NCBI GenBank assembly: GCA_902702965.1 | Contig: CACRXP010000049.1 | Location: 481,276 to 545,275 of the forward strand | DNA from: Spirometra erinaceieuropaei | Lineage: Eukaryota > Platyhelminthes > Cestoda > Diphyllobothriidea > Diphyllobothriidae | Direction: 5' to 3' | DNA: 64,000 bases | Shown here: positions 12,501 through 22,871 of the stretch, piece after piece | Position numbering within the stretch: position 1 is the stretch's first letter | Layout of the letters: each line of letters begins with the position of its first letter | Notes under the pieces: generated by a model | Told to the model about the DNA's origin: nothing | Seen by the model: only the letters and a program-made list of their open reading frames with translations | Databases searched by the model: none | Program-made: the position numbers and the translations under genes

Positions 12501-13790
12501 CCTCATTAGTTTAATGCTCTGGGTTTGTCGCTTAAAGCGTTCTTCAGTTCATTTACACGGAAGACATTTTAAAACATTAAAACTGGCTACCTTACTCAAT
12601 TCTGGGAAAAATATGCAAGTACTCGCGATGGCATTTAGCAATTACGTTTCTCCAGAACGCAATCACTATTTAGGATTAGGGAGTGCAGTTCCGAATTATC
12701 ATCAGAGATTAAGTTTTAACTGCGGCTTTTGTCGACACTCTTAGCATAGCCTAAATAAAGTGGAGGCGAAAAGTGCAGTTTTAGTTTAAAAACCTTCTCC
12801 AAGGTCTCTATTTTCGACACTAAATTCATAGAAAACTGAAGCCAGTCAACAAAAAACAAGTGACACCGTTACTTATTCGCCCTCCTTCATAACTTAAAAT
12901 GCGGCAAATCGATAGAACGCGAATAACAGCAGTGTGAGCAGTTTTCAAGACGTGGCTCAGCACGCATACCTGACATCAACCAACACACCGATTGTTCACA
13001 GTGAACAGTGCTGGCAGCCAAATTTTAGCACCGCTGCTGGGACTACTTCAAAGCAGATATGAAGAGAAAAGGATCTTTGCGATGCATTTTTACACATTCT
13101 CAACAGTGGTTTAAAAACGGCTTTTTGATATTCGGCAAAGGTTTTACTTGGTAAACTGTAGGAAAGCACACATTTGACAAAGCTTTAATGGTAAAATACG
13201 AGCTCTGAGCGCATAGGTGGCTTACAAAATAAAGGCGGTCAGTTAGGAAGCAAAAAATGTATAGGTTCCAAGGCCAGCTACAGCTGGTTGGAACTAATCT
13301 GACTGACTGAAAGCCAATGCCGATTGTGTCCCATATAATATTCTTTTTCAGGTAGCTGGTTTCGACTCTAAATACCATGCCCATCGGCCAGGGATTGATT
13401 TCCGACTAGTTCCTCGTTTTACATTTCGACGGTTTACTTTGAAGCCGTCGACATACGCCTGTCCGAGACCTAGCTCAGCTGCCCAGAGTGTAGTGAACGT
13501 TTGTTACTGGTATATTCTCAGCGCTACGTTCCCGAAATTCCAAGTGCTTACTTTAGGAGATCTAGTGTATGATTAGCCAGCAGAGAGTGCTTTGCCTTCT
13601 CGGATTTGTCCATCGAAATAAGTGTAACTAGCTCATTGTTGCGGGTGACGCCTATTACAGTGATTGTACGCCTTTACTGGTAACCAGTGATTTGTAGCAC
13701 CTATACAACTGTCGTTTTTTAATTTCCTCAGAAATTATCTACAAAGTTGGAGTGGATCAATTTATTCATGGTCTATAGGCTTAGGTGAGA
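9530..13790. other. Unassigned region
   Basis: 4.3 kb with no recognised gene. 10.25-10.8 kb is noticeably GC-richer, with overlapping frames on both strands (up to 116 codons on minus) but no identifiable domain. A 10-base G run lies at 11,338-11,347. A lone 'gctataaaa' near 9,930 has no supporting promoter context. Confidence 0.35.
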
Positions 13791-13799
13791 ATTTTATGT

Positions 13800-13995
13800 A
13801 TAAATATTTGGCCAAAGTCCAGCAGTCACAGTGAGTAACCGCAGAATATTCACTAAATGCCGACAGGTGACAATTTCTAGATTGGAGTATGTACCAGAAA
13901 ACACACAGGGAATGCAGGGGGGACCCACTGACGAGCCGAACTTCTCGCAGCTGCGCCACGCATCTGCAGAATATCGGCGAAACACGCGTGCATTG
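13800..13995 (+). repeat. Interspersed repeat, pair member A
   Basis: It shares with 25,565-25,700 the ordered segments 'gtatgtaccagaaaacac', 'cgaacttctcgcagctgcg' and 'gcagaatatcggcga'. Short frames on the minus strand are repeat shadows. Family unknown. Confidence 0.5.
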
Positions 13996-14144
13996 ACTTT
14001 TGGCTAGTACTTGAGCTGTCAGTAGGACATCACCTTAACATATACAACTGTAAAGCATTAGCATATTAATGCTGCCCCTCCAAGGCAGTAGGTACGGTAG
14101 GTGACATACTGCCACGAAACCTTAACTGAAAGTTTGCAATCTGT

Positions 14145-15055
14145 ATTTGACTAGGTGCGGTTGTAATATTGACTGTCACACAGCATAATCTCATAATATT
14201 TTAGTCACTATGGGATATCGCCTTTAAACACGCTTTTTCGCGACCGTCGGTAGTAATGATATATGGTGCAAAATTACCATACAAGCGGTAAAGCCTCATT
14301 AGCTGATTTTTGATGTTCTTATACATCAAAATATATGTAATGAAATGCGCACACGTTTATATGATTTATTATCGTCAACTGGTAGCTTAATACGCCTTTT
14401 TAAGGTTTATGTTCGCAAAATTGAATGCTTAGCTTTAAACGTTTGCAAACATGGTACTTTTTGACAACAGGAAAGGTCCATTGGAGTGGCATTGCAGCTG
14501 TACTTTTGTTAGTGTTCCTTATGAAGTTTGCAGCGTGGCCCCCATTAATGTCGAAATTTTATGAGTTTTACGTGGTGTCTTCATAATAGCTTAAAAACAA
14601 TATAATTTCCCTTATACTATTAGCTTGAAACTTATTGTTTGGAAATCACAAACGCTCTTGAAACGACAGGGTCACAGAAAGATATCTTCCGAATCAAAAA
14701 ACCTATTTAAATCCAAATTGTATGCTTATTTTGAGAAAAAAATTGGAAAAGAATTTACTTTGCTACCAACGTGGCATAAAAAGATTAGTTCTGTGCGTGT
14801 TTTCAATAAAATATATATTTAAATTTATAAACGCATCAAAAGTTGATGATAAATATGCAAACTACACAAGCATCCATTTTTCAATATGCATATTTCCTTC
14901 AGACTGCCGGTAAGGGATGAATTCAAAACCGAAATCTTGGCGTGACTGAACTATTATGGGCTTAGTCTTTAAGATAATCAATATCATAACCCCGCTTACG
15001 AGATCAATTCTGATCGAAAACACATTCCAAAATTTCTATTAACATTTTATAGGTG
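14145..15055 (+). mobile_element. LIR family copy 5 (both arms)
   Basis: Left arm: 'aggtgcggttgtaatattga' and 'cagcataatctcataatatt'. Right arm: 'cagactgccggtaagg', 'tcttggcgtgactgaac', 'tgatcgaaaacacattcc' and 'tattaacattttatagg'. Middle segments ('tttatgagttttacgtgg', 'acagggtcacagaaag') correspond to other copies. It is AT-rich and non-coding; open frames 14625-14913 are chance. Confidence 0.55.
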
Positions 15056-15059
15056 GGTT

Positions 15060-16170
15060 CACAGCATACTTAATTGCGGTAAAGGCGACTGCAAGAAATC
15101 CTGTCATTCGAAGTATCCATAAGTATGTTTGTGCAAGATTAAGGGTTGAGGCTTTGAATTCATTTCAGAAGGCTTTGGCGAGCACCGGAGGCATAACCTG
15201 ATCTATGAAATGCCCTGTAATATATGCTAACTTCTTTATGCGGGCAGAATTAATGCGTTCACTTGGCAAACCACCAGCAGTATCAGCCACTGAAATAAAT
15301 TTTCCGTAACCTACAGAATAACAGCACATTCATAAATACTATTCGACTAAAAATATTTGAGTAAGGGGTAAGATGTTCCAGAAAAACTAGCAGCTGAATG
15401 TCTGCTCATTGTTGGACAGTAAGAAGAAGGAAAGAACCAAGTTGGAATCCCATCAGAAGACGTCCCGTCAGACTTTTTCTAAGGCTGTTGTTCTGTCAAT
15501 TATTTCCACCTTGTTATCCTCTTATTTCTACAAATTATTTGGGTATCGACTCAGGTTATCCGTTGATGCGCAGTGCACTCGGAGAAGGCCATTGTAGCCA
15601 GAAGAAAATGAAATTTAGTGATTTAAGATTTTTATTATGACCTATCAGAGGAACCTTTCTTGACAAGACAGAAGTCACTACTGTCGTTACTATGCCGCGT
15701 AAAATTATACCCCAGGCTGGAGTAATGCAAGTCCCCTTAGTTTTGAAGTTTGTTGAAAAGTCCGACATTCTTGCCAAGATATTAATAGGCCCGTAATCTT
15801 GGACTTAAAAGCGTCCCCCTAAACTGATCTTAAGGGAAGTATGGGCATCCGAGAAGTTTGCAATCTCTTACCTGCCAAGAACAAACCATGTAATAGAAAA
15901 TGTTTTTTTGGAAAATACTTAAGACCTACCGAATAGTGTTTATCTAGGGTGCGCGGGAAAGAGATCCCATGAGGGAAAAATATTTTTGGCCTTGTCTATA
16001 CAGCAATACAATTTACTGAAACGAAATCGTGCTCTGAGGGAGGAGGTGCTGCGCTGGCACACGTGGAGAGCTTTTAGAAGTAAATACACGCCTTGTTGTA
16101 TGGTGTTATTTTGTGCGTGAGTCACCTTAATGGCCTGGACGACCTAATCAACAACCTCGCATTTATTGCA
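15060..16170. other. Unassigned region
   Basis: Short overlapping frames only (15398-15777, 15940-16125). No motif, RNA gene or known repeat was identified. Confidence 0.3.
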
Positions 16171-16184
16171 TAGGAAATGTATGA

Positions 16185-16808
16185 TAACAGTAGATGTGCT
16201 ATCCCACGAAAGGTTAATCGAAATTCTGCAGTGCGTATTCGATTTAAAGATTATTTAAGGACGCTTGACATATTAATTATCATGTACCATAATATCAACA
16301 TACGCCTATCACGTCAGAATGCTGGTTTTTTTTGCGAGCTTCTTATCGACAGCTTGTATAGGTTACATCCAGTTAAAGTGACTACTTAAAGGACATGAAC
16401 TTTTCCTGTTGATTTTTAATACCACTATAAATTAAAACATATTTTATAAAAAACACCCACAAAATACTTTTTGACTATCTGGTAGTTAATTGCATCTTCT
16501 TTAAGTTTTACACTAAAGAAAGGAGTATCTTTCGGTTTTTTGAAAGTTTCTAATTATGAGGTTTTTCGAGACCGTAAAATGTTCGATCGCACAACACTAC
16601 AACAGCACATTTATTGGCGCCGCTTGCAAGTCGAAGAAATGTTCCACTCCATTATCTTTTATAAACCCCATATATTATCTCCATAATAGCATACAGAAAT
16701 GTTTGATTTTCCTTGCACAAAATCCACATAGCTTGCAGTTCGGGAATTCTAAATGCAAGTGTAACGGCAGGCCGAGCTAAAAATTATTCGGAACTTGAGA
16801 AACTAAGG
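16185..16808 (+). mobile_element. LIR family copy 6 (right half replaced by SINE)
   Basis: A well-preserved outer left arm ('acagtagatgtgctatccca', 'cagtgcgtattcgattt') and middle ('gagtatctttcggtttttt', 'gtttctaattatgagg', 'aagtgtaacggcaggcc') stop abruptly near 16,805, where a minus-strand SINE begins. The right arm is not found downstream, so the copy was truncated as well as interrupted. Confidence 0.6.
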
Positions 16809-16809
16809 T

Positions 16810-17090
16810 TTTTCAGAGACGATGGAGAGGAAGCGCCTGTTTTTATGTCCACGAACGAGCACAGCTAAAGAATAGGGAGACTGGAATGGGCACTTCGAGG
16901 TTATTAGCCGAGACCCACCTCCTATACAAAAATTGGGACCTGACGACCTGGGATTCAAACATAAGCTCTTTTTCGATCTTTGAGAGTTAAGTAATTCGTG
17001 CTCCGCCACTAAGCCATGGAATTTTCCAGCCCGTCGGTTGCGACCGGAAATATCGGTTATGGGGTAGAGAAATTCACAGATCATGTCAGG
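16810..17090 (-). mobile_element. tRNA-derived SINE, minus orientation, intact A box
   Basis: On the minus strand the leader 'ggtcgcaaccgacgggc' is followed by a perfect A-box match (TGGCTTAGTGG, 17016-17006) and a B-box-like 'gtttgaatcccagg' (near 16,958-16,945). The body ('ctaataacctcgaagtgcc', 'cattccagtctccc') then runs to about 16,830. This is the best-preserved pol III head in the window. Confidence 0.7.
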
Positions 17091-17094
17091 CGAC

Positions 17095-17300
17095 ATAGTC
17101 CTCCCTTGCATGTTAGGACTCAATCTGGGTTCAGGCATTCAGACCTGGGATTGAGTAAGACTTGCTAACGGCAACTAAGAAGCTGGAAATCTTACTTGCT
17201 TATTTCGGGACTCGCATCTTTACATATATTACTGGTCACTGTGCAACTGCTTCTGAAGGCTGCGGTTTGATTCCCAAAGCGCAATTTAGCTTTTCGAGGA
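17095..17300 (+). mobile_element. SINE 3' part, plus orientation
   Basis: 'cttgctaacggcaactaag', 'aagctggaaatctta' and 'actgtgcaactgcttctg' match, in order, the body of the tRNA-headed SINE. The A-box part of the head is gone. It sits back-to-back with the preceding minus copy. Confidence 0.5.
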
Positions 17301-17589
17301 ACCTTCTTAGGGACGTTCTTCCACCATAACTTTACCTAAGATTTTGTAAATCTCTTAACGCATTGTGCTAAAAAAATCACCAATTCGGTTTGAACAGCGC
17401 TTTTTGGGTGCGCGTGTGTTTATACAACTGTGGGTTCTCTAACCTCATTTGTCGACCAAACTCATTGTCCTATTCATGGTTGATACTTCTGTCAATTTCT
17501 GAATGAGAATAAATAGAGTAAACAGTTTTTAAACCCCAGCAGGACTTTTCGATCTGTCTTTATCACAAAACAGCAATCGGACATGTATG

Positions 17590-17720
17590 TTTTGCTTTAA
17601 GGCCTTAGTCCGAAGCCCCAATAGACAGGTTTTTGGAAACACCGGTCAAGGCAAGGGAGACTGCAATGAATATTTTTGGCTTTTCTGGCGTAATCAATTG
17701 AGTTCAAATTGTAGGTTGCG
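17590..17720 (-). mobile_element. SINE body fragment, minus orientation
   Basis: 'ggcaagggagactgcaatg' and 'tatttttggcttttctgg' are the reverse complement of the SINE body segment around 'cagtctccc...cagaaatgg'. No head is recognisable. Confidence 0.45.
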
Positions 17721-17724
17721 GTAA

Positions 17725-18210
17725 TAGCGGGAACTGAGACAAGATGTTATTCTATTCTTAAGTCAGTCGTCAACAGTTCTTATAAAAAGGACTATTTGAC
17801 TTTTTTATTGATAGGATATTTAATATTGTCAAATATTTCTTTTTCAATGGGCGGAATCGTTTAAAAGACTAAAATAGATCAATCGTATGCTACATTTTGT
17901 AAAAAGGTGACGAAATTTTCTCTGATAGTAGCAACAATGATGCTTTCTAATAACCAATCGGAAGGGGCGTAGATTTATACGGAAGAACGACGATTGGTTT
18001 TTTTAATAATGTCTGTGAAAAAAAACTCTATTAATTGTCGTTTATGGATACGGCCATGGAAAGCCAGCCTGTTACGCATAATATTTAATTCAAGATCGCA
18101 TCATATCATCAGCGGCAGAATAACCTCACCTCGAAAGACGATTTCGCATGGCGGCATTCGGTGATTTGGGAATGTCGTGCCTTATTTTTTCCACAGTAAT
18201 TTCATATGTG
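17725..18210. other. Unassigned AT-rich spacer
   Basis: About 490 bp of AT-rich sequence with no recognised feature. Confidence 0.3.
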
Positions 18211-18214
18211 TACA

Positions 18215-19080
18215 TATGTATACAGTAGATACGCTATCTCATAAAATGTTGACCAAAAGTCTGAAATATCCTTTTGATTTAAAAAGATTGCTTAAGAAGA
18301 GCTGTAATATTCTCCATCGTGCAACACATTTCTAGGAAATTTCAGTCAACACCTGATGTCGGCTTTTGAATGAGCCGTCTTTGACTATCTATAAAAACTG
18401 CACTTTGTAAAAACATGACTGTTTAGGCAGCATGAGTTTTTCTTATGATTTTTGATGCCCCTGCAAATCCGAATTTATTTTATGGAATATACGCCCATGG
18501 AATATTCTTCTTCTACTCATTTGGTGGTAAATGACGTCTACTGCAAATTTTTCTACTTAAAGAAAAACTGTCATCCAGCCCATAAATCTTTTCTAATTTC
18601 CGAATTTTTTCCCACCTGCCATTATATCTGCATTCAGGGTTTCCAAGTTACATGCGGTACATATTCCGTCAAAGAAATATCACTAATTTCGCCGCACTTC
18701 TGGAAAGACGAGAGGTAGCCTTCATGGAATTGTGCAAAGAATTGAAACTTCTTTTAAGCATATATATACCCTTTATTTAAGCAGACAACTTGGAAAGGGT
18801 GTAATTTTCTACCAAATGAATAAAAAAGAGAATATTTCTGTGCACGTTTTTTGTTAAATGTAATTGAACACATAAGGATGTCGAAAATCGATTGGAAAAA
18901 CCATACCACCAGAGTAGTGAATTTTCGCAAAATAGTCTTTACAGACGACCGAAAGGAAGCTCATTCAAAAGCCTGCATACTGGGGTGACTGAAATATTTT
19001 ACAATTATGCTGCAGGATGATCGTCCGTACAACTTCACGTAAATAATCTTTTTAAATCAAAAACCATCAGCAATCGGTCA
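18215..19080 (+). mobile_element. LIR family copy 7 (clearest inverted-repeat arms)
   Basis: The left arm begins 'acagtagatacgctatctca' and continues through 'ttttgatttaaaaagatt', 'atttcagtcaacacctg' and 'ggcttttgaatgagccg'. The right arm carries the reverse complement in reverse order ('aagctcattcaaaagcctgc', 'ggggtgactgaaatatt', 'aatctttttaaatcaaaaa'), each arm being about 200-250 bp. The outermost right end is missing after about 19,075. A non-autonomous terminal-inverted-repeat or foldback element is the simplest reading; no transposase is present. Confidence 0.7.
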
Positions 19081-19084
19081 TACA

Positions 19085-19175
19085 ACAATAGCTACTTTGG
19101 ATAGCCCGGGATTCGAACCTCAAATTTCTGGTCATATAGCATAAAGTCCACCTTTTGTCCAACAGTCTTAAGTTT
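19085..19175 (-). mobile_element. tRNA-like SINE head fragment
   Basis: On the minus strand 'gaggttcgaatcccgggcta' is a strong pol III B-box/T-arm match (near 19,117-19,095), preceded by a poorly preserved anticodon-arm region. Folding into a full cloverleaf is not evident, so I read it as a SINE head and not a tRNA gene. Confidence 0.45.
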
Positions 19176-19179
19176 TATT

Positions 19180-20200
19180 GCCCTGCGGGTCTGTTGAAAA
19201 AGATTCGCCTTTTTTAGTTGATGGGCTGCCTTCTTGTTCTTGAATGTCGAGTACCGTAATTAAAACATCAGGTCAAATCCGTCAACACAATGCAAAAAAG
19301 TCAGACTCTTTTGGCAGGTTAAAGACCAACAACTGTGCTACATTCGACATTGCAACAGTATAAACCAAAATTGAGCAGGAAATTATAATTAGGCACAGAA
19401 TGAGTAGATTGGCAAGGTTGACCGACCTGAGGGGTGAGGATTTAAAAAGGAGGAAAGAATCGCTGGAAAGGATTAAGTGAACTGTCACTTCGGAGATCTT
19501 GGTTGACTAACCATTACCGCCAGGCCGATCAGTTTCACAGGGACCCAAACACCCTCCAACGAGTCGATGACCCGTAAAGCACACAACAGTCGAAACCCGT
19601 CAAACACCCGCCCAAGAGGCCAAAGCAGCGAAAGCAGAAGAATATCGGTCAGCCCAAGGACGACAACCTCCGCACGTCATTTACATTTCTGTCTGGCTTT
19701 GTGCCTTTACCACTTAGACAGTGTTCAACCTGCCAATCTTTTTGCAATGCCAGCAGTTGAGTAAATCTGGCCTGGTAAGCCCATCTTATCCTTCAGGCAG
19801 AACGACTGACTTCGGAGTTAGAATTACCTTTAACCTTCTATATGAGTCATTCCAGTTCTGAAAGAGAGCCGCTTGTTTTGGCAACTTCTGCGTGGGCTCC
19901 AAAAACGTGTTTGAGTTAGCCCATCTTTTGATCGTAGTTCCTCCTAACTTTCACTTTGCTGCGGGTAACTATTTGATAATTTCTCTCTTCAGATTCAACG
20001 AAGCTGATGCAATACCAAACGTCGAAGGACGTGGAGATACTTTCCTCCGCGTCGGGGGGGGGACGGCCTACCATGCGCTGCTTAGTTTTAACTTGCAGTG
20101 TCGCCCCTGGGCCGCGTTTGAGTGGTGGCATGTCACTCTCCTTCACACACTCTTCGGCACGTCACCAGATGATTAGCTGTATGTACGATTTCGATCCAAG
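19180..20200. other. Unassigned region upstream of the tandem duplication
   Basis: Short frames only (19282-19488 minus; 19892-20176 plus). No motif or RNA gene was recognised. Confidence 0.3.
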
Positions 20201-20220
20201 TACAGTTCTTTCCGTTTGAA

Positions 20221-20526
20221 GTGCAAATTACTCCATCAATGCGGAAGTTTGCGAAAATGCTGGAAGTTTACAATTCGGTCGTTGAAATCGAAGTCATCGA
20301 AATTGACTACGAGGTGCAAAGTTTGGGGTTTGAATACATTGCGGACTTGGAAAGCAGGCGCAAAATGCCAATTCTTCAAATTTTGCATCCGTATGCGTTA
20401 AACTCAACTAAAGTTTTCTATTTATGGCCTAGCAGGTATGTTGTGCAGACTCATGTTATCGAAACTATGCTGTGCAATGAAAAAAATGTGCGGTGTAGCG
20501 GATGCCAATGTACACAGCTTAGTTGA
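20221..20526 (+). CDS. Hypothetical ORF in tandem unit 1
   Basis: I do not recognise this protein of about 101 residues. It is homologous to the ORF in unit 2: both have 'EVQIT', 'MRKFAKM' or 'MQNFAKM', a conserved 'IDYEVQSLG' and 'YVVQTH'. Between residues about 50 and 60 two single-base indels relative to unit 2 compensate each other and restore the frame. Near the C terminus a further shift gives a different, shorter end. There is no signal peptide or membrane segment. The frame is open upstream of the ATG to a 'ccaagtacag' that could be a weak splice acceptor, so it may be a terminal exon. It could also be non-coding repeat DNA. Confidence 0.3.
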   Translation: MQITPSMRKFAKMLEVYNSVVEIEVIEIDYEVQSLGFEYIADLESRRKMPILQILHPYALNSTKVFYLWPSRYVVQTHVIETMLCNEKNVRCSGCQCTQLS

Positions 20527-20658
20527 ACTTTGCTGCTAAATAGTACAGATCACACGAGCGAGCATTTTAAAGACATAAGCCCGAAGGTGCTCTAACGCAA
20601 ACTGTAGCACGTAGATTGTTTCTTCATTCCCCGGCAACAACTTATAACGAAGAGTACT

Positions 20659-20667
20659 TTAATAAAT
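20659..20667 (+). terminator. Poly(A) signal candidate, unit 1
   Basis: An AATAAA hexamer within 'tttaataaattcc' lies about 130 bp after the unit 1 ORF stop, at the same place as in unit 2. Confidence 0.3.
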
Positions 20668-21036
20668 TCCAATACTATCCAAGTCATGCATGCAGTCCAA
20701 ATGATTTTTCTCTAATAAAGATGACGTTCGAATTTCTGGTGTACCTGTGAGTAAGAAGGAAAATAACTGGTCGAGTATGGGAAAACTTTGCTTATTTTTC
20801 ACTTGTCTAGCAGTTGCTTGGTGGAAAAATGAAGTCGTAAGACTCAATTCCCGGAATCCTTTTCTTTTTAAAAAAAGTCTGGAAAATGCACACTTTGCGC
20901 ATCTATTGGGATATAGGTAATATATATCTCGAGAAGGGCGTTCGCCGATCGCGTCACAGAACAAATTTGCATGCACATACTCATATAGTCAACTCCAACA
21001 TCACTTTCTATCGTCATTACCTCAATATATACTTAT

Positions 21037-21378
21037 GTGCAGGTCTTTCCATGTGAAGTGCAAATTACTCTATCAATGCAGAATTTTGCGAAAATGATGG
21101 AAGTTTATAATTCGGTCGCTGAAATCGAACTCATGAAAATTGATTACGAGGTGCAAAGTTTAGGGTGTGAAAACACTGTGGATTTGAAAAGCAGGCGCAA
21201 ATGCAAATTCTTCAATTTTGTGCATCCAAATGTGTTTAACTCAGCTAAAGTGTTCGATTTATGTCGTAGCGGGTATGTAGTGCAGACTCATATTATCGAG
21301 AAGATGCTGTTCTTTGTAAAGATATCCGGTTTAGCGGATGCAATAAACACAGCTTATTTGAACTTTGTTGCTAAATAG
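21037..21378 (+). CDS. Hypothetical ORF in tandem unit 2
   Basis: The product (about 113 residues) is unrecognised. A possible splice acceptor, 'cttatgtgcag', ends near 21,043. From it the frame reads VFPCEVQIT and stays open to the stop at 21,376-21,378. Relative to unit 1 it keeps 'IDYEVQSLG' and 'YVVQTH', and extends 'GLADAINTAYLNFVAK' at the C terminus. Six cysteines or fewer, no membrane segment, no known motif. Following it are an AATAAA and the unit tail. It could be a duplicated last exon or a repeat; frame preservation between copies mildly favours coding. Confidence 0.3.
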   Translation: MQVFPCEVQITLSMQNFAKMMEVYNSVAEIELMKIDYEVQSLGCENTVDLKSRRKCKFFNFVHPNVFNSAKVFDLCRSGYVVQTHIIEKMLFFVKISGLADAINTAYLNFVAK

Positions 21379-21875
21379 TGCAGATCATACAAGCGAGAAT
21401 TTTAAAGACATAAGCCCGAAAATGCTCTAACCGAAACTGTAACACGTAGGTTGTTTCCTCATTCCTCGACAGCAACTTATAACGAAGAGTACTTTAATAA
21501 AGCTCAATACTATCTAAGGTATGTATACAGTCCACATTATTTTTCGCTAATAAGGACGATGTTCGAATTTCTGGCATACTTGTGAGTAAGGGAGAAAAAA
21601 ACTGGTCGAGTATGGGAACATATTGCTTATTTTTTCATTTGTCTCGCAGGTGTTTGGTGGAAAAATGAAATTGTAAGATCAGTTCCCGGAATCATTTTTT
21701 TTGAAAAAAATCTAGAAAATGTACACTTTGCGCAACTATTGGGATATAGGTAATATATATTTCGAGAAGGGCATCGTCGATCGCGTCACAGAACTAATTC
21801 GTATGCACATACTCATATATTCAACTCTTACATCACATTCTATCGTCATTACTTCAATATATATGGGCATTCCAC
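21042..21875 (+). repeat. Tandem duplication, unit 2 of 2
   Basis: It starts at 'caggtctttccatgtgaag' and ends near 'cgtcattacttcaatatata', each matching unit 1. No third copy is seen on either side. A pair of adjacent LTRs is unlikely, because there is no internal region or TG...CA border. Confidence 0.75.
21493..21502 (+). terminator. Poly(A) signal candidate, unit 2
   Basis: AATAAA in 'tttaataaagctc', about 120 bp after the unit 2 ORF stop and at the position matching unit 1. Confidence 0.3.
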
Positions 21876-21879
21876 TGTT

Positions 21880-22320
21880 TAGATGTTTCGTTTTTGTGCA
21901 ACGAAAGTTCTTGCAGATTTCATGATAATTTTAATCATCCTGAGATAATATTGTTACCTTTTTAGAACAAAACAATAAACAATATTTAGGTGTGCTAAGG
22001 GAGTATGTGAGCCGATGAATGAGGAAAAACAAGGACGTATAATAAAGTATTTCTATTAAGAGCACAATAATGCAACGTCCAAGTTGGAAGAAGCGTAATA
22101 TTTTTGGGAGTCCTCAACGTGACTTCAAAAATATCCGGACCTCACAATTAACCTGAGATTATTTTACATGCTATTTGGTAGTGAAGGTCAAATTGCAGTA
22201 TGTCCGTTTGCATACATGCACACCGTTGTTTTTAACTTTTAGACTGAGAGTTGTGTCTTCTTCTGACTGTATCGCAGGAAATAAAACGACATTAAAATAG
22301 CACAGGCGGAGAGCAGGTTC
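21880..22320. other. Unassigned spacer
   Basis: AT-rich. If the exon at 22,350-22,871 is real, this is the start of its first intron on the minus strand. No acceptor or further exon could be assigned. Confidence 0.3.
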
Positions 22321-22349
22321 CATTAGGGAAATCTAGCCAGGTAACTTAC

Positions 22350-22871
22350 CAGAGGCGTTTTCGTATCCATGTCCATCTGCAAAAATAGGGGTCCAGGCAG
22401 GGGTGGGCAGAGGTGGATATTAGAACCAGCGACGGGACTAATAACGGTCCGAGTAGTCCTCTGACACTGCCGGGGCGGATGAACCGGCCGTAGTCGTTGC
22501 TGTCCTCGTTGATCACTACTCGTGTCGCCATCGCTGCTATCAGGGCTGCTGAAGTTACTGCTGTTAGGGATGTTGCCACTGTAGCTGCTACTGCTGCTGC
22601 CGTTGCTGCTGCTACTCTCCAAACAACTGCTGCTCAGAGCGAGCGATGGCAAAGGACAATGACTGGGTGGGATTGAGGGTAGATAGTTGCGAGGCCGGTT
22701 GGACCGAATTATCGGGGAAACGGGGCTACAGTCTGCGCGCGCTCTGCTACTGTCGCGATGGACATAACCAGCAGGTTTGAAGACAGAGGTCTCTGTTACA
22801 GTCTTTTTAGGTCTGCTTTCCCTGCGTTTAGTGGCTCGAACTGTGGGTGGCTGAAGAGAAGAAGGCAGCAT
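22350..22871 (-). CDS. Putative first coding exon, serine-rich protein
   Basis: I do not recognise the protein. The frame is stop-free on the minus strand from 23,012 to 22,326, long for this region. The first in-frame ATG is at 22,871. The exon would end at 22,350, followed at once by a consensus donor GTAAGT (22,349-22,344), giving exactly 174 codons (phase 0); reading on past the donor meets a stop 8 codons later. The product is basic at residues 10-25 and serine-rich at about 80-120 (runs such as 'SSSSNGSSSSS'), then has a proline/arginine-rich stretch and ends near 'LFLQMDMDTKTPL'. It has no signal peptide or membrane segment. Low-complexity N termini like this are common in transcription or signalling regulators, but that is inference. 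Later exons would lie at lower coordinates and were not found. Confidence 0.5.

Larger units (their letters stand above)
20205..21041 (+). repeat. Tandem duplication, unit 1 of 2 (~837 bp)
   Basis: Unit 1 aligns with unit 2 at a constant offset of about 837 bp ('gtgcaaattact' at 20,221 and 21,059). Similarity covers the whole unit, including an ORF, the AATAAA signal near 20,662 and the tail 'atcgtcattacctcaatata'. Small indels and substitutions separate the copies, so the duplication is not recent. Confidence 0.75.

Noticed and set aside
19085..19175. Functional tRNA gene (minus)
   Set aside because: The T-arm/B box is good but the D-arm and anticodon arm do not form; it reads as a SINE head.
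20205..21875. Two LTRs of a retrotransposon
   Set aside because: The repeats are adjacent with no internal region, primer-binding site, polypurine tract or TG...CA ends.
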